The translations under genes were made by a program, and so were the position numbers. Positions 56,001-64,000 of a stretch of DNA of 64,000 nucleotides are shown in pieces. The stretch covers positions 7,545-71,544 of the forward strand of contig CALODL010000029.1 of the NCBI GenBank assembly GCA_942492115.1. The letters are read 5' to 3'. The notes under the pieces were generated by a model. It did not search any database. It saw nothing but the letters and a program-made list of their open reading frames with translations, and was not told the origin of the DNA. This DNA comes from CALODL01 sp942492115 (lineage in GTDB: Bacteria; Planctomycetota; Phycisphaerae; UBA1845; CAIVHJ01). Position 1 is the stretch's first letter, and each line of letters starts with the position of its first letter.

Positions 56001-56649
56001 TGCGGGCGGCCCCTTCGGCGATTGTGCTCCGGATGGCGTGTGTGACGGCAACGATGCCTTCGCGGCTCTCGCCGCATTCGCCGGGACCTCCAGCTGCAGT
56101 TGCCCGCTCGATGGCAGTCCGGCGCCGGCCGGGCCTGGGACGGTCAGCGTCGTAGGTAAAGCCCGACTCTCGCTCACTCCGCAGACACCCCGGATCCGCG
56201 CGGGCCAGATCGTTGAGATTGACGTATGGCTGGACTCGCCCCTCGCGGACCTGCGCGGCTTCCAACTGCACGTTGGCGTCGAAGGCGGCAAGTCCGGAGC
56301 GCTCGAACTGATCGACATCAGCGTGGACAGCGCCGCGTGGCCCACGGCCCGTCGCCTGACACGATCCAGCGGAGGGGATCACGCCCCGCTGGCAACGTCC
56401 GACACGTGGCAGGCGTTCAACGTCGCGACCCGACAAGTGGTCGTCGGCACCGATGAACCGGGACGGGCCGTCGAGCCCGGGTACCTCGCGACCTTCAGTT
56501 TCCGCGCAAGCCGCGCGGCCACCGGGACGTTCACCATTGACCTGCGCCATGGTGACGAGCCGACGGAACGGACATTTTTGTTCCCTAGCCGCGCGGGCGA
56601 GAAAATCGCGATCTCCTCGATCCCGGCGGTCGTCGTTGTCGATCGTTGA
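53083..56649 (+). CDS. Large secreted multidomain EEP nuclease/phosphatase
   Basis: A 1,188-residue exported protein. After a signal peptide come an EEP domain (about 25-400: VMTYNVEDCICR, ILQETGDN, GGDWNEDEN, DHRPVLIDL) and two GACC Cys-rich repeats (about 404-485). A lamin-tail-like domain (about 485-670: VVINEVRIDQSNAGDDEFFE) and a third GACC repeat follow. Next are thrombospondin type 3 calcium repeats (about 704-885: DSDDDGVADGCDPCP and similar), a pair of dockerin-like loops (about 885-1016) and a cohesin-like beta domain (about 1020-1188). It probably hydrolyses extracellular nucleic acid or phosphoesters near the surface. GAAGGGG precedes the ATG at 53083. Confidence 0.87.
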   Translation: MKSSAVALCVFLHLASPCVWAFDPQNGDWDKTEPTDLRVMTYNVEDCICRTNDKTEEANGGRNNWHALARIIAAMRPDVLILQETGDNSGNGTGSGVDTIGQLQTTVDLFLHGGTDPYLGGDVTAYVQKYAPGYDLPHVFVSTLTDGFNRNIILSRYPFVDLNGDTRTTMSTIPFVLADEYAPAGNGGIRGFMFAEIDLPPVYLGDVVVGNAHLKSGGSSSDLADRLEASQQVAYVIDYWFNGAGTGFPDPNNRIQDSPAATSILDPETPVLVGGDWNEDENTNGRRGPALWLSEAEENCDAGCTDPEDDGTDRDRTDSTFDTAVHPFNGSRATLGGSKLDYWAWQDSIATDRHSWVFNTSGIPSIDLPAEISDYPLPASTTGDAADHRPVLIDLILPLSGISLGACCNLGMCTDDQAQLTCEGNGGVFQGEETACDMVTCPEPTGACCTGEICSDDETSESCMLSGGQFQGFNSDCGTTSCAAVVINEVRIDQSNAGDDEFFELAGSSLTPLDGLTFITIGDGSGGTGVIEAIVDLDGETIPADGHFLVAEGTFSLPATPDLVADLNFENSDNVTHLLVSGFTGALLQDLDLDNDGILDIEPWATLVDCIGLSESFPIGDQIYCGSIVGPDDGDVPSLAYRCPDGAGTWLIGNPAAGIDDTPGETNPCALGACCQGAGCVVELQSECLAGGGSFAGDGTDCVTDDDNDTVPTACDACPGFDDLLDSDDDGVADGCDPCPMDNPDDSDADGVCNSADVCPGFDDNVDDDSDTVPNGCDLCPGFDDAVDDDSDGVPDGCDQCPGFDDTVDADDDDVPDDCDNCPAHANTGQANCDEVGDGDVCEIATGAAEDCNANTIPDDCDIDSGKSLDDNMDGVPDECSTCVTTADCADLDANTIRDDGCVYWVCDGGACVGTDVFFADMGGAFGNCAVDGTADGNDRFHALNCFGNTDPNGLAGDPYPCEDDPPGAMNVDAGGPFGDCAPDGVCDGNDAFAALAAFAGTSSCSCPLDGSPAPAGPGTVSVVGKARLSLTPQTPRIRAGQIVEIDVWLDSPLADLRGFQLHVGVEGGKSGALELIDISVDSAAWPTARRLTRSSGGDHAPLATSDTWQAFNVATRQVVVGTDEPGRAVEPGYLATFSFRASRAATGTFTIDLRHGDEPTERTFLFPSRAGEKIAISSIPAVVVVDR

Positions 56650-56682
56650 CCCGGGATTCACGCAGCACGACGAGGCGCCTAC

Positions 56683-58533
56683 ATGACACTGCAGTTCAGC
56701 GTTGCCACGCTGCTCGTGACGCTCGCCAGCGCCTCGGCCGCGCAGCACGCGATCACGATCGACGGCCAACTGCAAGACTGGAGCCCGGTCGCCCCTGCGG
56801 TGGTCGATGCCATCGGTGACGGTCGTCGCACCGGCGCCGATTTCGCCAGTGTGTCGCTCGCCAACGATGACGACCTGCTGTTTCTGTACATCTCCGTGGC
56901 CGCGCCGATCGACCTCGCCGAGAACAATCTCGTCGTCATGTATCTCGATACCGACAATGACCCACGGACCGGCCTGGCCATCGAAGGACTCGGAGCCGAA
57001 CTGGTGTGGAATTTCGGTACGCGCCAGGGCACGGCTCATCTGCCAGGAGGCGCCGTCACCGTCCAGCACGACGCCATCAGGTTCCGCGGTGGTCCGACCG
57101 TCACCGCCGACAGCTTTGAAATCGCTATCGGACGCCAGGCGTTGCCCAATGGCAGCGATCCACTCTTTCAGGGCAATGAGATCAGCGTGGTCCTGACCGA
57201 CCTGCAGAGTGGCGATCGCATCCCCGACGTCGGAAATGACTTGATCTACGAACTGGGTGACGGCGAGGTCACCCCACCAGTGCCCATCTCACTGGAACGC
57301 TTCGACAAAAACGACCTGCGACTCATCACCTACAACGTCCTCACGGACAATCCGTGGAACCCGACGCTGGCCGCCAACTTCGGTGCGCAAATCACGGCGC
57401 TCTCTCCGGACATCCTGGCGTTTCAGGAAATCTACAACCACACCCCGACGGAAACCGTCGAGTGGGTCTCGGGCTGGCTTCCCGAGGGTCCCTGGCATGG
57501 CGCCGGGCACGCGGACTGCATAACCATCAGCCGTTTCCCCATTCTCGAGAGCTGGGGCATCAGTGGCAATCATATCGCCCTGATCGACGCGACGCCGCTT
57601 GGCAGCCCGCTGCTGGTCATCAACGTGCACTTGCCGTGCTGTACCAACGACAGCGGCAGACAGGCCGAGGTCGACCACATCCTGCAGTTCCTCCGCGATG
57701 AAACGTCACCCGGTGGGACCATTCCGCAGAATACGCCAGTGGTCTTTACCGGTGACACGAATTTCGTCGGCCTTGCGCAACAGTTGACGTCCATCCTCAC
57801 CGGTGACGTCGTCAACGAAGCCGTCTTTGGTCCGGACTTCGCACCAGACTGGGATGGCACCGCCTTGCGCCCATTGTTCTCGCGCCACACCGCGCAGCGC
57901 ATGAGTTACACGTGGCGTAATGATGCGAGCAGCTTCTGGCCGGGACACCTCGACTATGTCATCTACACCGACTCTGTTCTCGAAGTCGCCAACAACTTCG
58001 TCTTGTTCACGCCGGCCATGTCCGACACGACACTGCAACGGTATGGGCTATCGGAGAACGACTCACTGGCTTCCGATCATCTGCTCGTGTGCGCCGACCT
58101 GCGTGCAGCCGGCCCAACGCAATGTCGAGCACACGGCGATTGCGCGGACCTGGACCGTGACGACATCCGAGACGACGTGTGCCTGTGGTGGTCCTGCGCG
58201 GAGGGCACCTGCCAGGGAACTGACATCGTATATGGCGATATGGGCGGACAATTCGGCGCATGCACACCGGATGGAACCTCCGATGGCAATGACCGTTTCC
58301 ACGCGTTGAACTGCTTTGCCAACGCCAGCCCCGATGGAGGCAACTACACCTGCGAGGTCGCTGCCCCGACCGCGTTCAACGTCGACACCGCCGGTCAGTT
58401 CGGTTCCTGTCAACCTGATGGCGTGTGTGATGGCAATGATGCCTTTGCGGCCCTCAATGCATTCAATGGCACCGCGACGTGTACCTGTCCACTCGACGGC
58501 CAACCGGCGCCAGGCGGACATCGACGCCGCTGA
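56683..58533 (+). CDS. Secreted EEP nuclease/phosphatase with dockerin-like C-terminus
   Basis: A 616-residue exported protein. A signal peptide is followed by a beta-sandwich of about 190 residues that looks like a family 9 carbohydrate-binding or similar module (ITIDGQLQDWSPVAPAV, VVMYLDTDNDPRTG). An EEP domain follows (about 205-475: LITYNVLTDNPW, LAFQEIYNH, INVHLPCC, FTGDTNFVG, HLDYVIYT, ASDHLLVCADL). The last 140 residues carry the same dockerin-like pair as the upstream protein (GACTPDGTSDGNDRFHALNC and CQPDGVCDGNDAFAALNAF). It lies 33 bases after that gene and is probably co-transcribed. Confidence 0.87.
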   Translation: MTLQFSVATLLVTLASASAAQHAITIDGQLQDWSPVAPAVVDAIGDGRRTGADFASVSLANDDDLLFLYISVAAPIDLAENNLVVMYLDTDNDPRTGLAIEGLGAELVWNFGTRQGTAHLPGGAVTVQHDAIRFRGGPTVTADSFEIAIGRQALPNGSDPLFQGNEISVVLTDLQSGDRIPDVGNDLIYELGDGEVTPPVPISLERFDKNDLRLITYNVLTDNPWNPTLAANFGAQITALSPDILAFQEIYNHTPTETVEWVSGWLPEGPWHGAGHADCITISRFPILESWGISGNHIALIDATPLGSPLLVINVHLPCCTNDSGRQAEVDHILQFLRDETSPGGTIPQNTPVVFTGDTNFVGLAQQLTSILTGDVVNEAVFGPDFAPDWDGTALRPLFSRHTAQRMSYTWRNDASSFWPGHLDYVIYTDSVLEVANNFVLFTPAMSDTTLQRYGLSENDSLASDHLLVCADLRAAGPTQCRAHGDCADLDRDDIRDDVCLWWSCAEGTCQGTDIVYGDMGGQFGACTPDGTSDGNDRFHALNCFANASPDGGNYTCEVAAPTAFNVDTAGQFGSCQPDGVCDGNDAFAALNAFNGTATCTCPLDGQPAPGGHRRR

Positions 58534-58539
58534 GGTACG

Positions 58540-59313
58540 TCATCCGTCGATCAACCCGAGCACCTCGTCATGAAGCCTGCCGTTGGTGGCAAGAGCCTCG
58601 GGCGCTGTGTGGGTCACGTCACCCGACCAGTCACTGAAGCGCCCCCCTGCTTCGGTCACGACGGGAAGCAGGGCGGCCGTGTCCCAGATGCTCATGATCG
58701 GATCCAGCACCACATCCACCCGGCCGGTGGCCAGTAGAGCGTACGCATACGCATCGGGCCAACCGCGGTCAGTCCTGGAGGCCTCCCGCACGCGACGATA
58801 GGCGTCAGCCCGACCGTGCGCTTCGTGCAACTTGGTGCTGGTCGTGGACAGCCGCGCATCCGCCACACGATCGATCGTGGACACCTCGGCAGGCCGCCCG
58901 TTGCACGTACAACCGAGCCCGCGCGCGGCGGCAACGATCTCGCCGATCGCCGGCGCGTTGATGACCCCGACGACCATCGTCCCGGCCCACTCCAGGCCAA
59001 CGAGTGTGGTGTACAACGGCACGCCGCAGATGAACGAGAAGGTGCCATCGATGGGATCGAGTATCCAGCGGGCCGGACTGCGTCCTTCTTTGATGCCATA
59101 CTCCTCGCCCACGATCCCGTGGTCGGGAAACGCCTGCTCGATACGATCACGCAACAGTACCTCGGCGCGGCGATCGGCCTCGGTCACGGGTGACTGATCC
59201 GCTTTGACCTCGACGGCGACACCATGGCGAAAGTACTCCACCGTCAAGTCACCGGCAGCGCGGGCCGCGTCAACAGCAAAGTCGAGACATATCTTGAGTT
59301 GGGATGAATCCAT
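58540..59313 (-). CDS. Inositol monophosphatase/histidinol-phosphatase family protein
   Basis: A 257-residue lithium-sensitive-type phosphatase. Metal-binding motifs are IVGEEYG, WILDPIDGTFSFICG and the C-terminal IWDTAALLPVVTEAGG. The phrase DPIDGT followed by SF(I/V)xGxP resembles the HisN histidinol-phosphatase branch; inositol monophosphatase or a CysQ-like role remain possible. No ribosome-binding site is clear before the ATG. It converges with the EEP gene, 6 bases apart. Confidence 0.85.
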   Translation of the reverse strand: MDSSQLKICLDFAVDAARAAGDLTVEYFRHGVAVEVKADQSPVTEADRRAEVLLRDRIEQAFPDHGIVGEEYGIKEGRSPARWILDPIDGTFSFICGVPLYTTLVGLEWAGTMVVGVINAPAIGEIVAAARGLGCTCNGRPAEVSTIDRVADARLSTTSTKLHEAHGRADAYRRVREASRTDRGWPDAYAYALLATGRVDVVLDPIMSIWDTAALLPVVTEAGGRFSDWSGDVTHTAPEALATNGRLHDEVLGLIDG

Positions 59314-59429
59314 GGACGCAGACTAAAGCATCGCGGCCCATCCTGCGAGTCCGCATGGGACAACTCGAGTCCAGCAGAAGACAAGGGTCTCCACGCACTG
59401 GCTCGACCGGGTTGCTGGCACGCAGTGGC

Positions 59430-61133
59430 TTATGGTCGTCGAATGGTGTGCATGCGGTTCGCGCTCATCGGCCCGAGTACCTGCCGGGTCCCATCTGACC
59501 ACCGCACGGTCAACCGCTCGAGTTGTTCGGCGGTGCCCAGCCCGCAATGTACACGTGGATCACTGCTGGAGCAGTAACCGAAACCGGGTTGCACGACATG
59601 ACGGCGCAGACGTCCGCCAAACTCCATGTCGACGACCGTGTCAATCGCCGGGCTGCCATGGCGATTGCGCACATCGAGCATGATCCAGTTGCCAAGCTTC
59701 TTGGAGCTGTTCAGCAGGACATACGGCAGGTCATCTTTGTTGGTCACGACGATGTCAACGGCGCCGTCATTGTTCAGATCGCCCAGCGCTGCTGCGCGCG
59801 ACGTGTGGGCCCGTGCCAGGGCCGTTCCGGCGACGGCCTTGACGGCCTCGAAGCGCCCGCTGCTCACGCCCAGGAACAGCAGGTTCGGCTCAGCGTAGGG
59901 ATCACCGATACCAGGGTGCCCAACCTTGCGTATGACGCTGCCATTCGCAACGTAAATATCGAGCCAGCCGTCATGGTTGAAGTCAGCCATACCAACCCCG
60001 AAGCCGGTGAACGCCTGACTGGCTGACGCCAGCCCCAGCCGAGTTGTGGCATCCGTAAATGCACCATTGCTGTTCACGTAGAACGTGTTCGTCTCCTGTC
60101 GCAGGTGAGTGAGGAACAAGTCGAGGTCTCCATCCTGATCGAAATCGCATGCACTGACCCCCATACCAGCCTCTGCAATCCCCTGCACATTCACGGCACA
60201 ACCACTCAGCAACGCCTCCTCCGTGAACCTCCCGCCACCAGAATTGATCCACAGTTGATTCTTCATGCCGTCGTTGGCCACGTAAATGTCCGTCCGATCG
60301 TCGCCGTTGAAATCGGCACACGCCGTGCCCAGTCCGTTACCGAACGCGGCGCGCAGGCCCGCGACCTCGGAAACGTCGGTAAACGTGCCATCCCCCTCGT
60401 TGCGGTACAGCGTGTCCGGCAATGGCGCGCTGTAGTTATTCGGCGCACAGTAATCGGCCTGTCCACCCCGGCGGGTGCACGCGCGTTCGCGATCCGGTGT
60501 CCAGCCGATGTAGTTGGTCACGAACAGATCGAGATCCCCGTCTGCATCGTAATCAAGGAACGAACTGCTCGTGCTCCATGCGGAATCGCCAACGCCCGCC
60601 GAGCCGGTCACGTCCGTGAAGTGCTGACCGTCATTGCGATACAGCACATTGGCCCCTACATTGGTCACGTACAGGTCGACATCGCCATCGTTGTCATAGT
60701 CCCCGCATGCGCCGCCCATACCGTAGCCCGTATCCCCAACGCGACTCCCTGCAGTGATGTCAACGAACGTACCATCACCACGATTGTGCAGGAGCCGATT
60801 GGTCGGCAGCGGCTCCGAGGATGCGTCGTACGGCCGGCCCTGGATGAAATAGACGTCCAGGAAACCATCATCGTCGAAATCGCAGAGGGTGACGCCGCTC
60901 CCGGATATCTCAGGAAACCAGTAGCGCTGCTGGTGGCCGGAAGTGTGTCGAACGGCGAGCCCGCTGGTTTGCGCGACATCTTCGAACCACGCCGCATCCG
61001 CTGGTATCGCGGGCGGTCCGGAAGGTGGCTCCGGCGTGCACTGAACATTGCACCCCCCTGTTGTCGCCAGGAATCCCGACGCCATGTAGAACACGATGGC
61101 GACAATCGGGGCCCTGATGTGCTGCTCCGCCAT
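59430..61133 (-). CDS. Secreted FG-GAP/VCBS protein with ASPIC/UnbV domain
   Basis: A 567-residue exported lipoprotein-like chain (hydrophobic segment, then TTGGC as a possible lipobox). It has about seven FG-GAP/VCBS repeats with calcium loops (DFDDDGFLDVYF, DYDNDGDVDLYV, DYDADGDLDLFV, DFNGDDRTDIYV, DFDQDGDLDLFL, DFNHDGWLDIYV, DLNNDGAVDIVV). The ASPIC/UnbV domain at the C-terminus ends LERLTVRWSDGTRQVLG. This pairing is common in planctomycetes and their relatives; the role is unknown, perhaps extracellular binding. It starts 7 bases after the TPR gene, whose last codons supply its GGAG. Confidence 0.88.
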   Translation of the reverse strand: MAEQHIRAPIVAIVFYMASGFLATTGGCNVQCTPEPPSGPPAIPADAAWFEDVAQTSGLAVRHTSGHQQRYWFPEISGSGVTLCDFDDDGFLDVYFIQGRPYDASSEPLPTNRLLHNRGDGTFVDITAGSRVGDTGYGMGGACGDYDNDGDVDLYVTNVGANVLYRNDGQHFTDVTGSAGVGDSAWSTSSSFLDYDADGDLDLFVTNYIGWTPDRERACTRRGGQADYCAPNNYSAPLPDTLYRNEGDGTFTDVSEVAGLRAAFGNGLGTACADFNGDDRTDIYVANDGMKNQLWINSGGGRFTEEALLSGCAVNVQGIAEAGMGVSACDFDQDGDLDLFLTHLRQETNTFYVNSNGAFTDATTRLGLASASQAFTGFGVGMADFNHDGWLDIYVANGSVIRKVGHPGIGDPYAEPNLLFLGVSSGRFEAVKAVAGTALARAHTSRAAALGDLNNDGAVDIVVTNKDDLPYVLLNSSKKLGNWIMLDVRNRHGSPAIDTVVDMEFGGRLRRHVVQPGFGYCSSSDPRVHCGLGTAEQLERLTVRWSDGTRQVLGPMSANRMHTIRRP

Positions 61134-61140
61134 GCGTCGA

Positions 61141-62625
61141 CTACTCCATCTCGGCGATACGTGCTGCCAGACGCGCGGTATCCGGGTCGTCTGGCCTCAG
61201 CTGCTGAAGCCGGGCCAATGCGGCAGCTGCTTCGGAGCGCTGTCCGAGATGCACACACGCGTCACACAACCCCATCAGTGCCGACACGTTGCCAGGCTGC
61301 CGTTGGTTCACCGCAAGAAAATGGACCTTCGAGCGGTCGAATCGGCCAAGCCGCTGGGCCAACTCCGCCGGGGCTGCGCGCCAGCTCAAGTTGTCGGGAT
61401 CAACCTCGACCGCCTTATCGAATGCGTTCAGCGCGGCCTCGAGTTTCCCCAACGCCTCGAGTATGCGGCCATGCGTGAAATGTGCCTGGGCCACTTCCGG
61501 CGCGAGCTCGGCAGCGCGGTTGGCAGCAACCAGCGCCTCGTCCAGTTCACCGGTATCCAGATACACCGCCGCCAGGTTGAGATACGTCTCGAACCGCTGA
61601 TCGTCGCGGGCCAGGGTTTCGAGCAAGACCGTTCGCGCGTCGCTCACCCGCCCCCCCCGCCGATACATGTTGGCCAGGTTGTTGGCCACGCTGATGTCGT
61701 CAGGATGCCATGCCCGCGTTTCTTCGAGCATCGTGATGGCCTCCTCCAGCCGGTCCGCGCGCATGTAGGCCAGGGCCCTGTTGATCTGGGCCGCGACGGA
61801 CATGCTGTGCCGGGCACGACGACCGCTCCACGAATCGGACATGTATTTTCGCTGCTTGATGCCGGCACTGTGCTCCATCAGAACACGAGCCCGCTCTCGC
61901 TGACCGAGTTGCAGATATGCAGAGCCGAGAAGAAACAGCGCCATCTGATCCTTCGGGTCTTTCTCGAGTGCCCGTTCAAGCCAGATCGCCGCTTCGGTCG
62001 GTCTCCCCGCCTGCAGGTGGGCCTCGCCCAGCCCGGCGTACCCCCCTGCTTGATCGGGTGCAGCTGCGACTGCCTGTTCGAACGCCGGGATCGCCGCACT
62101 GTTGTCACCCTCGTCGAGCAGCAGCGCGCCGCGCCGATGGTGGGCGGCGGCAAGGTGTGGATGCATACGGCAGACATCTTCGATGAGCGCACGCGCGGTG
62201 TCCATCTCGTTGAGTTCAAGCGTACAGAGTGCGGAATGCCAGCGCGCCAGGTGCAGGTCCGGTTGGAGCGCGACCGCCCGACCGAAGCATGCGCGCGCCT
62301 CACGCCAGACCTTGTTCCCCGCGTAGGCCAGGCCCAATTCGACGAGTGCGTCAGTGGATTGGGGTGCAGCCCGCGCCGCCCCGATCAGCGGATCGAGATG
62401 ATTCCTGACCTGGGGATCGAACGTCGCGAAATCGGCAGGCGTGGGGACCTCGAACGGTGGCAGCGTCTGACCGCGGTCGCGCAGTGTCACCCACCCGACG
62501 ATGGTGGCCAACGCGATCGTCCCCAGAACCATCACACCGATCCACCGGCTCGTTCGCGACGGGGGTAACGGTGTCTCGCCCGGCGCCTGCGCTGCGGGCT
62601 GACTATGCTGGCGACGACGACTCAA
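61141..62625 (-). CDS. Membrane-anchored TPR protein
   Basis: A 494-residue protein with one N-terminal membrane segment (IGVMVLGTIALATIVGWVTL) and about ten tetratricopeptide repeats filling the rest, for example ALVELGLAYAGNKVWREARA, AIWLERALEKDPKDQM and LNLAAVYLDTGELDEALVAA. It is a protein-interaction scaffold, coupled to the ASPIC protein downstream; the pair recurs in planctomycetes. A TTG start at 62625 is chosen because GGAGG lies 7 bases upstream and no ATG fits. Confidence 0.87.
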   Translation of the reverse strand: MSRRRQHSQPAAQAPGETPLPPSRTSRWIGVMVLGTIALATIVGWVTLRDRGQTLPPFEVPTPADFATFDPQVRNHLDPLIGAARAAPQSTDALVELGLAYAGNKVWREARACFGRAVALQPDLHLARWHSALCTLELNEMDTARALIEDVCRMHPHLAAAHHRRGALLLDEGDNSAAIPAFEQAVAAAPDQAGGYAGLGEAHLQAGRPTEAAIWLERALEKDPKDQMALFLLGSAYLQLGQRERARVLMEHSAGIKQRKYMSDSWSGRRARHSMSVAAQINRALAYMRADRLEEAITMLEETRAWHPDDISVANNLANMYRRGGRVSDARTVLLETLARDDQRFETYLNLAAVYLDTGELDEALVAANRAAELAPEVAQAHFTHGRILEALGKLEAALNAFDKAVEVDPDNLSWRAAPAELAQRLGRFDRSKVHFLAVNQRQPGNVSALMGLCDACVHLGQRSEAAAALARLQQLRPDDPDTARLAARIAEME

Positions 62626-62929
62626 TGTTGGGCCTCCGGGTCATTGGGCACGCGCGATCCTGTCCGCGGCGTGAACACCACGGGCGGACGTGGGTCGTCG
62701 AGGGGCGCGTTCGTTGGGGTCCCGGCGGTCCGCGTTGCCCTGCGTGCATGCATGGCGAGCCGACACATCAGCATCGGCCGCTCACGCTTCTCACCCACGT
62801 GCATGAGAACATAACCTTACTTGTGACAGAACCCAACACAGCCTTTCGATCGCTTCGGATCATACACCGGGCCCGGTGGGAGCTCAAAGCAGACTCAGGC
62901 AGCCCCCGACAGCCGCCCGGGCCGCCAAG
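62626..62929. other. Intergenic region upstream of the TPR gene
   Basis: These 304 bases hold the ribosome-binding site of the TTG start and presumably its promoter. I see no gene or clear -35/-10 pair. The right end carries the terminator of the next gene. Confidence 0.4.
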
Positions 62930-62964
62930 AAAAAAAGCCCCGGTGCGAACACTCGCACCGGGGC
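62930..62964 (-). terminator. Rho-independent terminator of the sorting-signal protein gene
   Basis: A perfect 12-bp GC-rich stem (62937-62948 with 62953-62964) with an ACAC loop (top strand) is followed on the minus strand by seven T (complement of A at 62930-62936). It lies 45 bases after the stop at 63009. Confidence 0.92.
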
Positions 62965-63008
62965 CGGACAAACAACACAATCACGTCGCAAGCGACGCGT
63001 CCATGGCT

Positions 63009-64000
63009 CTAGGCCACCTGGCGACGCCGCCCGAAGACGACGGCGATGCCGGCCATGAGGGCCAGCATGAGGCAGATCATGCCCCAGGTCGTCACGGTCG
63101 GGACCGGCGGTGCTTCACACTCGCAGGTCGAGTCGCAACCGTCACCGTCTTCGAGGTTGCCGTCGTCGCAGCATTCGCCATCTTCGAGGCGACCGTTGCC
63201 GCATACGGCGGCGCAGTCGCTGTCGCTGTTGGCATTGCACGTACTCGGGCAGCAGCCATCGCCGTCGGCACACATCGTGATCGGCTCGTTCGCCGGGCAA
63301 TCCACGCTGGTACCGTCGCACTCGGATGGGAACAGGCAACCCGGGCCACTGCCCGGATCACATTCGGTTCCTGCCGGGGCCACTTCATCAGCCGGGCACT
63401 CGGCGCTGTCGCCACTGCACACTTCGGCGACGTCGCACGCACCGGCACTGTCGCGGCAGGTTGTGCCGGAGTCGAACGTGCACTCCTCGGTGCAGCACGC
63501 GTTCGCAACGGTGAGCGACGTGTCATCGATGAACACCGCGCCACCGTCATTATTCGGCTGCAGATACAGGAACAGACCTTCGACACGCTGGGTGCCGGCC
63601 GGGGCCGTACCCGACACGCTGTTGAACATCCACGTGTCCTGCGGCGACGTGCCATCGGCGATGGTGACCTCGTCGCCACCGATCTCGGTGCCACCCACGA
63701 GGGCGTCGAAGTACGCGATCTTGGCGACGACCCAGTTGTCCTGGTCGGCACCGTTGCCGATCATGGGATCGGCCGAGTTGACATAGGAGTAACCTGAGAG
63801 GGTGAACGATTGGCCACCGGTGGCCGGGAACGCCTGCAGGATGCCAGACACATCGAACCCGCCCGAGAAGTTACCGAACATCTTGGCCGCATTGGGCTGC
63901 GACAAAGCGATGCCATCGGGGTTGTTCACAAAAGCGTTGCCGAAGGCAATCCAGCCACCGCCTTGATCAAACGCACCGTCGACATACAGTTCCGCGGTCG
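63009..64000 (-). CDS. Surface protein with Cys-rich disintegrin-like region and IPTL-CTERM-like tail, 5' end outside window
   Basis: The minus frame is open to the window edge, so the N-terminus is missing; a GTG at 63929 is internal. The visible part begins with a beta-sandwich (TAELYVDGAFDQGGGWIAFG, GGFDVSGILQAFPATGGQSF), probably a carbohydrate-binding or jelly-roll domain. It continues with a disintegrin-like Cys region (ACCTEECTFDSGTTCRDSAG, GACDVAEVCSGDSAECPADE) and a CGNGRLEDGECCDDGN repeat. The tail is VPTVTTWGMICLMLALMAG plus GRRRQ, close to the IPTL-CTERM signal: PT..WG, hydrophobic helix, Arg cluster. Such tails are processed by exosortase-type enzymes; none is in the window. A terminator follows. 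Confidence 0.82.
   Translation of the reverse strand, partial: TAELYVDGAFDQGGGWIAFGNAFVNNPDGIALSQPNAAKMFGNFSGGFDVSGILQAFPATGGQSFTLSGYSYVNSADPMIGNGADQDNWVVAKIAYFDALVGGTEIGGDEVTIADGTSPQDTWMFNSVSGTAPAGTQRVEGLFLYLQPNNDGGAVFIDDTSLTVANACCTEECTFDSGTTCRDSAGACDVAEVCSGDSAECPADEVAPAGTECDPGSGPGCLFPSECDGTSVDCPANEPITMCADGDGCCPSTCNANSDSDCAAVCGNGRLEDGECCDDGNLEDGDGCDSTCECEAPPVPTVTTWGMICLMLALMAGIAVVFGRRRQVA

Noticed and set aside
53083..56649. Two or more separate genes in the large EEP region
   Set aside because: One frame is continuous over 1,188 codons with a single signal peptide; the domain changes occur without stops.
54655..57069. Very long antisense frame (about 800 codons) on the minus strand
   Set aside because: It lies opposite two convincing secreted EEP genes; biased codon use in GC-rich Asp/Gly-rich repeats often keeps the antisense open.

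Overview
The window looks like a GC-rich planctomycete, probably Phycisphaerae-like and probably from a metagenome assembly. Signs of this are two prepilin-like proteins of the planctomycete type (one with an H-x9-DG tail), an ASPIC/UnbV FG-GAP protein next to a TPR protein, Cys-rich GACC repeats, dockerin-like modules built from xDGxxDGNDxFxAL loops, and an IPTL-CTERM-like sorting tail. The taxonomic call is inference from gene content; no rRNA or tRNA gene was seen.

Layout. (1) 1-3153: a minus-strand GMC oxidoreductase and a plus-strand M1 aminopeptidase both lose their N-termini at the same point (about 931-948), which marks a chimeric join or a rearrangement. (2) 3373-8096: a polyhydroxyalkanoate cluster with PhaB, a second SDR, class III PhaC, a short PhaE, a phasin and a divergent PhaR. 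(3) 8304-20032: a DUF4920-like lipoprotein, then a phosphate block in pathway order: OprP-type porin, PstS, PstC, PstA, PstB, PhoU, PhoB, PhoR. (4) 20172-24201: a secreted protein of about 30 Cys-rich repeats, broken by two frameshifts and closed by a strong terminator. (5) 24596-27532: ribosomal protein S1 and an MFS transporter. (6) 27717-38705: nine tightly coupled lipid genes (HAD-acyl reductase fusion, second reductase, pyruvyl transferase-like protein, two AMP-ligases, crotonase, acyl carrier protein, lipid kinase, PlsC). (7) 38708-45963: thioredoxin, an AsmA-like protein and MiaE on the minus strand; a deacetylase-like enzyme, PdxH, an ACT protein and a biotin ligase on the plus strand. 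(8) 45964-47310: 1.35 kb without a credible gene, with many hairpins and paired ends, a candidate large structured RNA. (9) 47311-52780, all minus strand: PIN-PhoH, two prepilin-like proteins around a small Cys-motif membrane protein, and a secreted nuclease/phosphatase. (10) 53083-64000: two large secreted EEP-domain proteins on the plus strand, then on the minus strand an inositol-phosphatase-family enzyme, the ASPIC and TPR proteins, and a partial surface protein with a C-terminal sorting signal.

The pst-pho genes would take up and sense phosphate, while the three secreted EEP enzymes could release it from DNA or phosphoesters; that link is inference. The nine-gene lipid operon and the structured intergenic region are the best candidates for something undescribed.
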